The notes under the pieces: generated by a model | What the model was told of the DNA's origin: nothing | What the model saw: the letters and a program-made list of their open reading frames with translations, nothing else | Database searches by the model: none | In this document: one piece after another, positions 25,555 to 36,289 of the stretch | Layout: every line of letters starts with the position of its first letter | Position numbering within the stretch: position 1 is the stretch's first letter | Assembly: GCA_026261815.1 (NCBI GenBank) | Contig: JAMPIT010000890.1 | Span: 8,338,001-8,402,000, forward strand | DNA: 64,000 bases | Direction: 5' to 3' | Source: Monarcha castaneiventris obscurior | Taxonomy: Eukaryota; Chordata; Aves; Passeriformes; Monarchidae | Position numbers and translations under genes: made by a program

Positions 25555-26330
25555 GTTGTCGCTGGTTAGAAGAGCCGAGGAGCCGCGATGCAGGAGCGGC
25601 GGTCGGTACCGGGCGGGTTTAGCGGCGGCCCTGCCCTGCCGTGCCCGGCGCCGCCCGGGCGATGGCGCTGCGGCACCGCCTGCGGCTCCCTCACGGCCGG
25701 GCCGCGCTCGGTGCCGCCGGTGCCTCGACGGGGAGGGCGCCCGGGAGCGGCCCGAGGCGGGGGCTCTTGTCCCCGAGAGGTGCCCCGGGGGCGCCGGCAG
25801 CGCCTCCCTCCCGCCAGGCGCTCGCCATCCCCTCTGCGCCGGGGCCGCCGCTCCGGGGCAGCGCAGGGGGGAGCGCGGAGCCGTGCGCGGCCGCGGTGGG
25901 CAGGCGGCGGCCGGGGGAGCGCCATTTCCCGGGAAACGGGGCGGGCCGCGCCGCTATGCCGCCGGGATAATGGCGGGGGCCAGCGCCGTGTCACCTCTTG
26001 TGTGCGCTTTCCAAAGAGCAGCCCGGGCGTGGCGAATGGGACACAGACCGCCATTGTGCCGGCGACACTTTAATCGCCCACACCTACAATATTCAACCTG
26101 CTGCCGGCAGCGGGGCGGCACCGGGGCGCACACCCCACCCGAGGGGACCGGGTGGTGGCCTCGCCGCCGTGTCACCGGGGCGAGGCTTTTGGGGCACTTG
26201 CAGTGGCGCGGTGTGGGCTCGGGCAGCCCGGCTGGCTGGCGGTGCTCGCCGAACACCAGCAGAGCAGCAGCGCCGGGCTGGGGGGACCCGACTCGCTGGG
26301 AGAGGTAGGAGAGAAATGCCCTCGTGTCCA
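25555..26330. promoter_or_regulatory. orphan CpG island between GRID2 and ATOH1
   Basis: About 775 bp of dense CpG sequence is flanked by AT-rich DNA, about 7 kb upstream of ATOH1. It has features of a housekeeping-type promoter: YY1-like CGCCAT cores at 25918-25925 (GCGCCATT), about 25971 (AATGGCGG on the other strand) and 26049-26055 (CCGCCATT), plus several GGGCGG boxes. There is no TATA box. Open frames of up to 348 codons cross it on both strands, but they are proline/arginine/glycine-rich composition effects and lack homology. It could be the promoter of an unannotated long non-coding RNA or an alternative ATOH1 promoter, or simply a methylation-free regulatory island. A possible splice donor (GAGAGGTAGGAG) occurs at about 26303. 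Confidence 0.6.
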
Positions 26331-29300
26331 TCCATCCCAGGCGGCTGCGCAGGGCACCCAGGGACCCGTGGGGACGCCAGGGTTTTGTTCAGCGAAGCAG
26401 CTTTGGCTGGGCATTGCTTGTGTGCTGCCTTCCCATGGACTCGTGCTCCCACAGGGGTGTGAAGGCACGGAGGCCCATGGCAGAGAGAGCTCCTCCGAGC
26501 GTAGATGCATCACCTGTGCTGCAGCAAGAGGTGGGGTTTTCTGCCTCATGAACCAGGCAGGTGGGATGCTGGTTCCTCCTGCCGTCTCTCCCTCCAAAGC
26601 TGAGCCACTCGGGTTCTCGCTGAGCTCATCTGTGACCCCTGTCACATGGAAACCATACACTCGGGCCTCTGCAAACTGTGAGTTCCTGAGGAAAGCTCTC
26701 AAGCTTTCTCGGCAGGCCATCAGCTGTGTCTAGCCGCACCTTCTGCCTCAGCAGAGCTTTTGCTCACTGCAGATTAACACTAGGCTTCACCCTTTGGGAA
26801 TTTCTAAAACTTTTATGGAGGTCAAATCATCTTGCATCCCTGAAGAACAGAAATACTTACAAGTCCCTCTCCAGACCAATCAGGTCTGCAACTCAGGGGT
26901 GTGCCAGAGGTCTTGCTACAGTCAGGGTTTTGCAAGCCTACTGCCACAGAGGAGAACTGCTTCCCAAGAGCTACAGGACTGCAGCTGAGCATTGCTGCTT
27001 GAACAAAACCAATGAGGACACTGTCACAGGCACTGCAAGCAACTCTCTGCTGAAGCTGTCTGATGTCTGAAAGACTGGGAACAGTTTTTTCGTTTTCTTT
27101 GCATGTCTCAGAATTTTGAGGTGCCCCTAAAGTCTAATCCTCTTGATTGCTTAATTTTTGTGTATTACTTCCTCTTTTGACCCCATGAAGAGAATTTTAA
27201 AAAAATGGTTCTACTTTTTTTACAAGCAGAAATTCTTAAGACATCCTAATTTACAAGGTAGTGGACCAGCTGAAGATGTCTTCAGAAAGGTTTCTTTTCA
27301 TTGCCTTTCACAGGGGTAGTTCCTGAAAGCTCTGTTTATGCTGTGTTGTGTTGGAAATGGATTGTTCCGAGAAGCCCTGTGCTCTTTGCTGTTAGGGATT
27401 AAATGGGAGGATTTCCCATGAATGACAAGGTAGCATTTTTTCTTGGCTGACAAGGAAACTCTTGGCCCAAGAGTTTCTTGGGGAAATACTCTGCTCTCGG
27501 GGATTGATGTGAGCTGCTGATCAGCACCAGACTGGGTCCATTCACTTGACTTCCTCCCCTTAGAGGAACCACTGTTCTCCACGTTGTTTTGGCTTCTGTG
27601 ACTGTAAATATTTACTCTTTACATTTTAGAGACCTTCCCTCCTCAGGAGACCTGCAAAGATTCAGATTCCAGGCTGGCATTTCCACAGCCAAGAAGCCTC
27701 CTTTGGGGACTGGGCTGCCTGATTGCCAAGAGCTTTGTGGGTGATGGATGTGAGAACAGCAGATCGAAGGCCCAGTGCAATTGAGGCAGCCCCCTACACT
27801 CCCAGGTTACTGCTCAAGTAATGCTGCTGTTGAGAGGCAAGGCAGACTGTTTCAAATGTTGATTTTTTTTTTTTCCTTTTTTTCTCTTGCTTACATTGTC
27901 AATTGTTATTTTTTCTCTCACTTGTTCACTTACATGTTACTACTATGCCACAGAGAGCCTGCAAGCTAATGTTTCATTTATACACCAAGCCTAGAATGTT
28001 TTCCCAGAGCAAACCTTTGTAACTGTACTTTGTGCAGTGGCTAAAGTGACAGTGAAAAAGGGAATGCCGAGGCTGAGGCATCAGTTAAAAAATAATAAAT
28101 CTAGTGCCAGCCAATCCGGAGTACTTTTACTTCCTGGGCTCTAGTGCAAGAGACCTTGAGAGCAAGATGAGGTGACCGGATGTGATTTGAAGGAAATACA
28201 TTGTTTCTGTGGATGGATTGATGTTGATTCTCTGATCTTAAACTAAATGAAGTAACAATCATATGCTGTAAAACTGTTGATCACAGTGGTAATTTTCTTG
28301 CTGAAGTGATTTATATTAGTAAAACGTATCAGCTAGCAGCCTAATGAAACCATGTTAGAAAGCACTTGTTGATCCAGCAGGGACGGTCATTAGTGTTCTC
28401 TTATTGCTCATTTCAAGAGTAACTAAAACGACGGACCTGTGGGTGGTGCCTGTGAGCAGGCACAGGCCCTGCAGAATTGTTCGGGCTGCAAAGGATGAAC
28501 AAGCTACACCTGGAATAACATTATTGTTCAAAGTGTCCCACAGCTGAGAAGTGCCTCAGCTGTCCAAGACTTTGGTGGGACTGAAGGCATTTAGCAATTT
28601 CAGTGCAACCTCCTTGCCAAGCTGAGTGTAAAACAAAAGTGTTTAAAACAAAATGACTAAAGGAAAACTATTATGAGTGATGTTTCCTTGAATATGAAGC
28701 TTTTTATTTTTAAAATATGAGCATGAATTAAGGTCTCAGTAACAGCTGCAGCCGATTAAATAAGTGGGCAAAATGTATGTAGGTACAAATTCCATAGATA
28801 AGATTTCCAATGATATCACCAAGCTGAATTCATTATGCCTTACAATGGCCCCAGGAGGTAGGCAAGTATTGTTATACCAATGCCTTGCGTTTCTCTTGGA
28901 AGCAGTGGAGGTACTTGCACTGGAATTAACTGTACACAACTGCAAGTGTCCATAGGGTTAGCCCCAGAACATAGATCTTTATGGAGGTAAATGTCACCAA
29001 GAAATGGGAATTAGTTCTACAAACCCTCCAAGGGCTGACACAAATGACACTGGGTAAGTGTAAGGGTCTGCCCAGGAAGATTGCTCTGCAGAAATGAGGG
29101 CACATCTGCTTCGGCAGCAGCATGGTCCTGGTTGTCCTGAGTGGAAAGGGGCAGGTTTCAGAAGTGTGATTTCCCAGGTACCTGGGCTTTTGCATTCCTT
29201 GCAGTCATGACTTCTACTGTGTATTTAAAACACATTTGACAGTAAAGCATCAAACACTGGTCATAGGAGGAGCCTAAGAAACATTTGCTGCTGGACCCTC

Positions 29301-31799
29301 TTCTGCTTTAAGCAATCTTGCTCTGAATAATGTAAGTACGAACGCTTTATTTGGGTGAATAGTCTGATGATGCAGTCCATGAGACTGAAAATAATTCAGC
29401 TGGACGATGTCTTTTTGTGTTTGTTGTTGCTCACTGTGGTAGCTTCTAGATGGGATTTGCCATTCCAGGGTGCAGGTCAGCCAGTGGAAGGGCAGAAATC
29501 CCCCTTCCCTCCTCCTGCAGGAGGCCTGGGCAGGTTGCAGTTGAGATTCAGTGAGGATTACCTGATCTCAGGGAGGAAGACTCACACCTTGGTCTCTATC
29601 CACTTGTGGGTTTTACTGCCTGAAGACCAGGGGAGGTACAAAGAAGGCTATGTGTCCCCCCATGCACTTTTCAAAAGGAAAGGAGGATGTTGGAGAACAT
29701 GTGGGAAAAGTGGGGAAAGGGAAGAGAAAGAATAAAATACTTTCTGACCAGTGGTGATGCCTGCAGAGAAGCCGTCTGATCTTGAACTGGGATTGAATGC
29801 AGTTGGACTGTTGAGTACAGTTAAACTGAGGACCAACCCATGTGCTTTGTGTGCTTTCCAAATGTCTCTGGCTGTAATGATAGAGGAGGCTTTTTGCAAG
29901 TCTGCTCTGCCCCCTTTTGTAACACGTTTTCTGTAACACTAATATGAGCCTGACCCCGAGTTGCTGCCTCAGCCCTTACCCAGGCTGAGGGGGGAGGAAA
30001 GGAGGATGGGGAGAAAATATGCATAAAGATAGCGGGGGTAAGTTCAGTTTGTTTTCCTCTGAAAGCTTTGACACTTGCTTAGAGCAGATTCATTTTCAAG
30101 GCTTCCTACATTCCTGCTATTGTACAGTAAGTGTTTCAGACCGGTGTGCCTGTGTTTCCGACTCCTGTGAAGTCCCCTTTGCTGCAGGGCGTGCCTCGAA
30201 CCGCTTCAAAAGAACCAACTTCTACAAAAGAAAAAAAGAAACTCAAGTAGGCTTGAACATACAAAGAGAGGGAGAAAGGAAAGTGAAAAGGGCCGGGCAG
30301 TGTTGAATATAAAATGAGTTCAGCCAGCCCCAGGAGTTCTTCATCACTTACATTTATCTTATTCTGGGAGAGCAGAGCTAAACCCAGTGCTGACATAAAC
30401 CATCCTTTGCCTTTGACTTTGACTCTGAGTGTGTGTGCACACACAGCAGATACGGGCATACAGAGAGCACTGGATTTCAATGAAACATTTTTCCCCCTCT
30501 GAGCAGTGGTGTTGGTGGGGAAAATGGCTTTTTGTGTGTGTCCTTTCAAAGGCAAACTGTGGAGTGAGTCTCAGATGCCTCCGGTTTCAAAGCGTGCATG
30601 CGCTCACAAAACACACGCTTGAAAAATAAGCAGCTCTTAGTGTTTCCCAGCCGGGAGGTTTTCCCATCCAAGGAGCACGCTGAGGTGTTAGGCTGATCTC
30701 CCCAGTGCTCCACACAGTTACTGAGGGGAGTCCCCAGCACCTGACAGCAGCCCTGGGGTATCCAGAGGCCTGGGCATCAGCCACCTTGCATCCACACGTG
30801 AGGCTGATGGGATGCTGCTCCCCTCTGTGCCCGGAGTCCAGTGGGTGGTTTGTGGGACAGAGGATTGGGCTCGCTGTGAAGGAGCACAGCCACACAGCGC
30901 ACCAGCCTGGAGGGAGGTGTTTAAGGCTTCAACACTGCACCAGCCTGGCTCTCCCCGTGCTGGGGGCTTGCTAGGCTTCTGGAAAAGCGTGTCAGTGGCT
31001 ACTGCTTAGCAAAGCTCCCGCTCATTTCCAAGCTTTGGCCCACAGTCCTTGCATGGAACAGCTCACAGCTGCGGCACCCTGCACCCAAAGGGGCAACACG
31101 TAGGCTTGATGCTGGGGAGGAGAGCCCAGCAGGGCTGCTGGCAAAGCACACTGTGCCACGGGCAGGAGCACGGGGTGCCTGCAGACTGAAAGAGAAGCCG
31201 GGGGCTGAGAATTCAGCCGGCAAACAGCACCGTGCAGCACAGTGCAGAGGACTTTTCCTCCTGTTAATGATGGAAGCATTAATTCAAGGTGGGGGCGAGG
31301 GGGGTGTTGGTTAGACAATAGGAGCCTATAAGAGTTGTTACCAGATACAAATAGAGGGTCTGGCAACTTCATGGATTCTACACAGAAACAAGGTATTAAC
31401 TTCTTCTCCTTACCTACCTTTCTTACTGAGTAAACAATTTAATTTTGGTCAAAAATTGACAACTCGTTTTGGTGGAATCTAGCAGCTTTTGCCTTTGAAG
31501 CATAATTGCCAGAAAAAAAAAAATAATAATAGCGAAGTTTGTTTTTAAAGAAAGCAAGCAATCAGCATCGTGTTTTCTCAATACCATCCAGTTGTTTGTG
31601 GAAGGTGGGCCCCAGGAGCCTGCCCCGCGCCAAGCGTGCCCAGCCAGCTTCCTAAACTTGTGAGGCTGCTCATTCCATGTCACTGCCGCTCGACTTTGAG
31701 CTGCTGGGCTCCCTCGCTCCCTCCTTGGCTTGCGAGTTATTCACTTTTGAAAAAACATATCTACCTCATACTGTGCCCATCACTTTGTTCTCCACACGC
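26331..31799. other. intergenic DNA upstream of ATOH1
   Basis: No gene is recognised. GC content falls after 26700. The sequence holds a 16-bp perfect TG/CA palindrome at 30430-30445 and a TAAT-rich patch near 31260-31340 that could be a conserved upstream element. Short open frames are unremarkable. Confidence 0.65.
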
Positions 31800-32396
31800 C
31801 TATTCACACGGGCAAACCTCCACTTCTCCTCTCCAGGCAGGCGGCGGTGGCGGGAGGGGAGGCAGCGCGGAAGGGAAGTTAAGATGCGTGCACGGAGCTA
31901 TTTCCCTCTCCACCACCTTTGGCCAGCTATTGTTGGCCCAACAAAAGGACTCGCTCGCGGGGAATAGGGACCCTGCCGAAAACGTGGCAGCTCCGGGGGC
32001 AGTGCGCTGTCCCGGCTGCCAACGCCACCGCTTCTCACCTACCGGCTCCTGCCTGGGCTTCCCGCGTGTCCCCGGCATTACCGCTCTAAAACCGAGGGCA
32101 TTCCCTCGGCGGCTTCGCAGCCGAGCCCCCGCACAGCGGCGCCGCGCTCCCTGCCCCGGCAGCCCGGGCAGTGCTGCTGCGGCCGCCGTGAGAGCCGGAC
32201 GGACCGACGGCTCCTCCCGCCCGGCGCGGGGAGGCCACGGCGGGCAGTTACCGGAGCCTCCGAGCTTTGGCCAGCGCCGGCTATACGGAAAAGCGTGTTT
32301 CCCCAGACGGGCGCGACGGTGCGTCCTCAGAGAACGCAGCGGCGGGGAATGCCCGGTGCCACGGGGCGTCGGTTCCTTCTGTCGGCAGAGCCGCCC

Positions 32397-32605
32397 GCCT
32401 CTGCCCGGTGCGGGGCGCCCCGCCGTCGGGGCTGTCCCCGGTCCCCCCGCTCTGCGGGGCCGCTGCCCGGTGCGGGGCTCATCCCAACACCCCCGTTCTG
32501 CGGGGCCACTGCCCGGTGCAGGGCTGTCCCCGGCTCCCCGGTTCGTGCGGGGCGGCTGCCCGGTGCGGGGCTGTCCCCGGCTCCCCGGTTCGCGCGGGGC
32601 GGACG
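32397..32605. repeat. 46-47 bp GC-rich minisatellite upstream of ATOH1
   Basis: The phrase GCCCGGTGC recurs at 32403, 32465, 32511 and 32558, with spacings 62, 46 and 47. Each is followed by a GGGGCTG(T)CCCC-type segment and a CGGTTCG/CGTTCTG-type segment. The last two units are nearly identical. The array sits about 450-650 bp upstream of the ATOH1 start codon and explains repeated peptides in spurious frames. Confidence 0.85.
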
Positions 32606-33032
32606 CGCCCTCGGGCCGCTCCCCGCCGCCCCCCCCCCCACCCAGTTCCGCCCCGCCGCGCGCGAGGAGCCGCCCGGCGCGCGCCTGCCCGGGGCGGGGC
32701 GGGGCGGGGCCGCGCGTGCCGCCGGCCCGGGCTCGCCCCCCCCGCCCCCGCCCCCCCCCGCCGCCGGCAGCGGCCGCCGTTCCCCCCGCGCCCCGCGCGC
32801 CATTGGCTCCCCGCACGCGCCGGCCCCGCGCCCGCGCGCGCCATTGGCCGCGCCGCCACGCGACCGGCGCGAGTGGAGGGCGTGCGGCGGGAGGGGTGGG
32901 GCGCGAGGGAGGGGAGCGGGGGGGGGGGGGGGCCCCGGCGCGTGCCGCTCCTTAAAGGGGGGCGCGCGCCCGGCCGACACCGGAGCCGTCGGGGCGGCGG
33001 GCGCGAGGCGGGGGCAGCGCGCGGGCGGCCCC

Positions 33033-33050
33033 ATGGGCGCGCGGCGGTAG
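33033..33050 (+). promoter_or_regulatory. ATOH1: five-codon uORF just upstream of ATOH1 start
   Basis: An ATG at 33033 begins a frame MGARR ending in TAG at 33048-33050, four nucleotides before the ATOH1 ATG (33055) and in a different frame. Its context has C at -3 and G at +4, so leaky scanning is expected. If the TATA-like element at 32951 sets the start site, the uORF is inside the 5' UTR. Confidence 0.55.
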
Positions 33051-33054
33051 CGCC

Positions 33055-33948
33055 ATGAGCGTGCCGTGGGCAGAGCGCGCCCGCGAGCCGCCGGGGCCGC
33101 CCGAGCCGCCGGGGCCGGGCCCACAGCAGCAGCAGCAGCAGCAGCAGCAGAGCGGCGGCTGCGGCGGCTTCGCGCCGGGCTCCTGGCTCGGCGTCTGCTG
33201 TGCCGCCCGCCTGCCCGCCGCCGCCTCGCCGCGCTACCTGCTGCCCGCGGAGGACGAGGAGGCGGCGGCGGAGGGCGGCGCGGCGCGGGGCGGCGGGGGC
33301 AGCCCCGGCGGGGCGCGGGGCGGCGGGCGGCCGCGGGGCGGCGGCGGCGGCCCCGGGCTGCGGGCGCAGGTGAGCGGCGTGCAGAAGCAGCGGCGGCTGG
33401 CGGCCAACGCGCGGGAGCGGCGGCGGATGCACGGGCTGAACCACGCCTTCGACCAGCTGCGCAATGTCATCCCCTCCTTCAACAACGACAAGAAGCTCTC
33501 CAAGTACGAGACGCTGCAGATGGCGCAGATCTACATCAGCGCCCTGGCCGAGCTCCTGCACGGCCCCGCCGCCCCTGCCGACGGCCCCGGCAAGGCCGAG
33601 CACCGCGGGGCCCCCTTCGAGCCGCCCTGCGCCGCTGCGGGGCCCGGAGCGCCCCCGGGGCCACCGGCGCCGCCGCCGGGGCCGCCCAGAGCGTCGCCCC
33701 CCGGGCACGGCAGGACTCGCTTCCCCCCTCCGCCGGCCGCGGGGGGCTACTCGGTGCAGCTCGACCCGCTGCACTTCTCCTTTGCGGAGGGCGCCCTGAT
33801 GGGACAGAGAGCCCCTTCCCCCGCCCTCCTCATGCCGCAGCCCGGGCAGCCGCCGCAGGAGAGGAGCAAGACGTCGCCCCGGTCCCACAGGAGCGACGGG
33901 GAGTTCTCGCCCCGCTCCCACTACAGCGATTCGGATGAGGCCAGCTAA
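33055..33948 (+). CDS. ATOH1: ATOH1, atonal bHLH transcription factor 1
   Basis: Intronless gene for a 297-residue proneural transcription factor that heterodimerises with E-proteins and binds E-boxes in the nucleus. It specifies cerebellar granule precursors, dorsal spinal interneurons, inner-ear hair cells and gut secretory cells. The bHLH domain at about residues 112-168 is diagnostic: basic region [16 protein letters not shown], then [20 protein letters not shown] and [15 protein letters not shown]. Upstream, [18 protein letters not shown] matches the short conserved N-terminal block of vertebrate ATOH1. Downstream, [15 protein letters not shown] and the serine-rich end [20 protein letters not shown] are family hallmarks. 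It is shorter than the roughly 350-residue mammalian proteins. The N-terminus is reduced and low-complexity, with nine glutamines (residues 24-32) and Gly/Pro/Ala runs. The ATG at 33055 has G at -3 and is the first in frame that avoids the promoter. Single-exon structure agrees with other vertebrates. Confidence 0.96.
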   Translation: MSVPWAERAREPPGPPEPPGPGPQQQQQQQQQSGGCGGFAPGSWLGVCCAARLPAAASPRYLLPAEDEEAAAEGGAARGGGGSPGGARGGGRPRGGGGGPGLRAQVSGVQKQRRLAANARERRRMHGLNHAFDQLRNVIPSFNNDKKLSKYETLQMAQIYISALAELLHGPAAPADGPGKAEHRGAPFEPPCAAAGPGAPPGPPAPPPGPPRASPPGHGRTRFPPPPAAGGYSVQLDPLHFSFAEGALMGQRAPSPALLMPQPGQPPQERSKTSPRSHRSDGEFSPRSHYSDSDEAS

Positions 33949-34458
33949 GGCAGGGGCGTCGTGCCTGGCAGCCCCTGAGGCCGCCCCTCGAAGCACAGAC
34001 TCCGCCGTGGGGTGAGCAGCCGGACGCGGTGCCGCCACGGACGGCATCGGCTCCCCTCGGTCGCTTTGAAATCCGCCCCCCTCGTCTCCCACCCCGGCAG
34101 CCCCTGGTTCGTCCAGGGGGGATGGCTGTTAGCGAGTGACTGTGCCCGCCCTGTCTGTCCGGGTCGGTTGGTTTGTTTTCATTTCTAGTTAACACTTCGA
34201 AAGTTTCTTTCGCCCAGAAGTCGTTGCCGTTCCCTCCTGCCAACACGCCATCTCGCAGCGCGGAGCCTGGCTCGCCCCGTCCGTCGGCGAGCAGGTGATG
34301 CGCAGGGAGAAAGCCTGGCCCCGCTGCCGGGGGTGCCGCGGTGCCATCCCCACCCGGCCGTGAACCCGCCCTGACACCCCCGTCTTCCAGGACACCGATC
34401 CTGCCGTGGGTCGTATTGCTGTGGAAACACACATGCAGACACACACACACACAAAGTC

Positions 34459-34464
34459 AATAAA
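34459..34464 (+). terminator. ATOH1: ATOH1 proximal polyadenylation signal
   Basis: Canonical AATAAA within GTCAATAAAGCACC, 511 bp after the stop codon. Confidence 0.6.
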
Positions 34465-34876
34465 GCACCGTCTTAACCTGTAAATAGCGGAGAAAAGTTG
34501 GATTCTCCTTAGAGCACCATGTCGGCGTCTTTTGTGGGGGAAACTTGGCGCAAGCACTTTATCAGCGGCTGGAGATGCAGTTTCAAGAGGAAAGCTACTA
34601 ACTGCCAATTGGAGACCAATATTTAATTAAGCCACTTAATCCTAACGCTGTCTTAAAAACGAAAACAGTTTTGTCGTGTCAAACTTTTATGTCCATTTTA
34701 TTTTTCGTTTGTGGTAATAGGAAACGTATTTATTATGCAGTGTTTGCAATTCTTTCTGCTTCTCTCTTTTTTTTTAAAAAAAATTCTTTTCTACGACGAG
34801 AATCGTTTATTTTGATTTTAGCAAAGCCAGCTGCCATTGTTTTATGTATTTTAATTTTTTTTTTTTTTTGAGATCA

Positions 34877-34882
34877 AATAAA
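34877..34882 (+). terminator. ATOH1: ATOH1 distal polyadenylation signal
   Basis: Canonical AATAAA within ATCAAATAAACGTGG, preceded by a T-rich tract and followed by an A-rich stretch. Confidence 0.55.
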
Positions 34883-34900
34883 CGTGGGGAAAAAAACCCA

Positions 34901-36289
34901 AAAAAACCAACCAAAACAAAATCAGCCTCAAAGCGTGGTCGGGCTCAACTTCTCCCCTCGCCCTCCCCTCGCCGGGGTGGTGTCAAGCTCCGCGGCGGTG
35001 GTGAGAGGTACAGAGGCCAGGGCGATGCTCCGGGGAGCCGATGGGGCGCCCCGGCTGCTTGCAGAGGGACGGGCGCATCCCGGCACCGGGGCGGGCTCTG
35101 CCCCGCGTGGAGCAGCCCTCCCTCCGCTCCCTGCACCGCCGGGACCGTGTCCCGTTTCCGTCCCGCAGTTCCCAGCGGAACCGGGGTAATTGCAACAAGT
35201 GCAGGGTAAGAAGCTTGTCGCTGCTCTGTAGCGCCTGTCCCGGCACAACCGCTAGAGTCACATCATTCCCTTCTTCCCCCCTCCTCCCCTAGTCCGGGAC
35301 GCGACCGGATCTCCCCACGGAGCCTCCTCTGCATAAGCCGAGCGGAAAGGGCTGGGAGCGGCCGGGGAAGCCGGCGGGGTTTTGGGGACACGCGAGCAGC
35401 GCCACGGGTCGCCGGGGGATCAGGATGCGGCCCCTGGGCTCGAGTTAAGCCCGGACGGGGATGGGGGATTGGCTGATGCCTAGCCCAGCCTGCGCCTGAC
35501 ACCAGACCCGGGGCTGAACCGGAGCCGTGTCGGTGCCGGGGTCCCGCTGGGTTCAGCAGGTGACACCGGGAGGGAGGTGTCGCAGAGGTGATCAGTTAAC
35601 CGGGCGCGGCGCTCCCGCGGGAGCGGAGCCCGTGAGGGTGTCGCTTTCCCTGCAGAAACAGGGCACCTGCCCCCCCGGTAACCCCGGGCTGTCGCCCTGC
35701 CCTGCCCGCCGGCAGCGCCCGCGGCCGCCGCCCGTACCTGCCGAAGCGGGGTACGGTCCCGCAGGGTGGAAAGTTTATCGGGAGGGTCATTTCCCTTCGT
35801 AATAAAACGCCTGCCTTGTCGGGGCAGGTCAGCTTTGGTTACCGGCACTGATTGCTGGGCTGTGGAAGCCTGTCTCGTATCTTAGGGGGCACGCGAGGGG
35901 TCCCATCACGGGAGTGATGCGGCGGAGCACAAAACCACCAACTTTGGGGGTGTTGTTTTGTTTATTTGGTTTAGTTTGGGGATGTACCCGGCGCGGGTGA
36001 AGCGGCTGCCGCCGCCGTGACCGAGGGGCAGCACCCGCGGAGGGGTCCCGGGGGTGCCGGCCGTGGGTTGAGGGAGTGAGTGCAGCCTCTCTCCGCCCCG
36101 ACGTCCCCGGCTGCGAGCACGCGAGGTGGTGGAAAAGAGCGCATCAAAATCCTCCCCGCTCCCTCGGTCGGGTCCTTTCCCCCGACAGACGAGCGCACCG
36201 CATGGCGCGGCTGGTGCTCGTAGCCGCAGCGCAGCACTCGCCGTCTGAGGGGCTTTTTTTCTTCTTTTTTTCTTTTTTTTTTTTTAACT
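34901..36289. other. GC-rich ATOH1 3' flank, first block
   Basis: CpG-rich intergenic DNA with long but low-complexity open frames on both strands and no recognised protein. It ends in a T-rich run (36257-36286). It is probably part of the extended CpG domain typical of Polycomb-regulated developmental genes, which is an inference from composition. Confidence 0.55.

Larger units (their letters stand above)
31800..33054 (+). promoter_or_regulatory. ATOH1: ATOH1 CpG island and core promoter region
   Basis: GC content rises steadily from about 31800 to the ATOH1 start. Core elements visible close to the gene are two CCATTGG inverted CCAAT boxes (32800-32806 and 32841-32847), a GGGGC run with overlapping Sp1/KLF-type sites (about 32691-32710), a 15-base G run (32918-32932) and a TATA-like CTTAAAG at 32951-32957. 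A TATA box there would place transcription start near 32985, giving a 5' UTR of about 70 bases. That start site is inferred. Confidence 0.65.
33949..34900 (+). other. ATOH1: ATOH1 3' UTR
   Basis: Sequence after the TAA has AATAAA at 34459-34464, just after an (AC)n run (about 34430-34453), and a second AATAAA at 34877-34882 after a T-rich stretch. The composition shifts from GC-rich to AT-rich at about 34460. Either signal could end the mRNA; the distal one gives a 3' UTR of about 950 bases. Confidence 0.65.

Noticed and set aside
25262..26308. 348-codon open frame running from the GGAAA array into the CpG island
   Set aside because: The lysine/glycine/glutamate repeat comes from the microsatellite and the rest from CpG-rich composition. 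There is no homology or splice logic.
31570..32955. 461-codon open frame upstream of ATOH1, considered as an N-terminal extension or separate gene
   Set aside because: It ends before ATOH1, runs through the minisatellite and promoter, and lacks any match to the ATOH1 N-terminus.
32479..34092. 537-codon open frame on the minus strand across ATOH1
   Set aside because: It is the antisense shadow of a very GC-rich gene and minisatellite. The translation is Arg/Ala/Gly/Pro-rich with no recognised domain.
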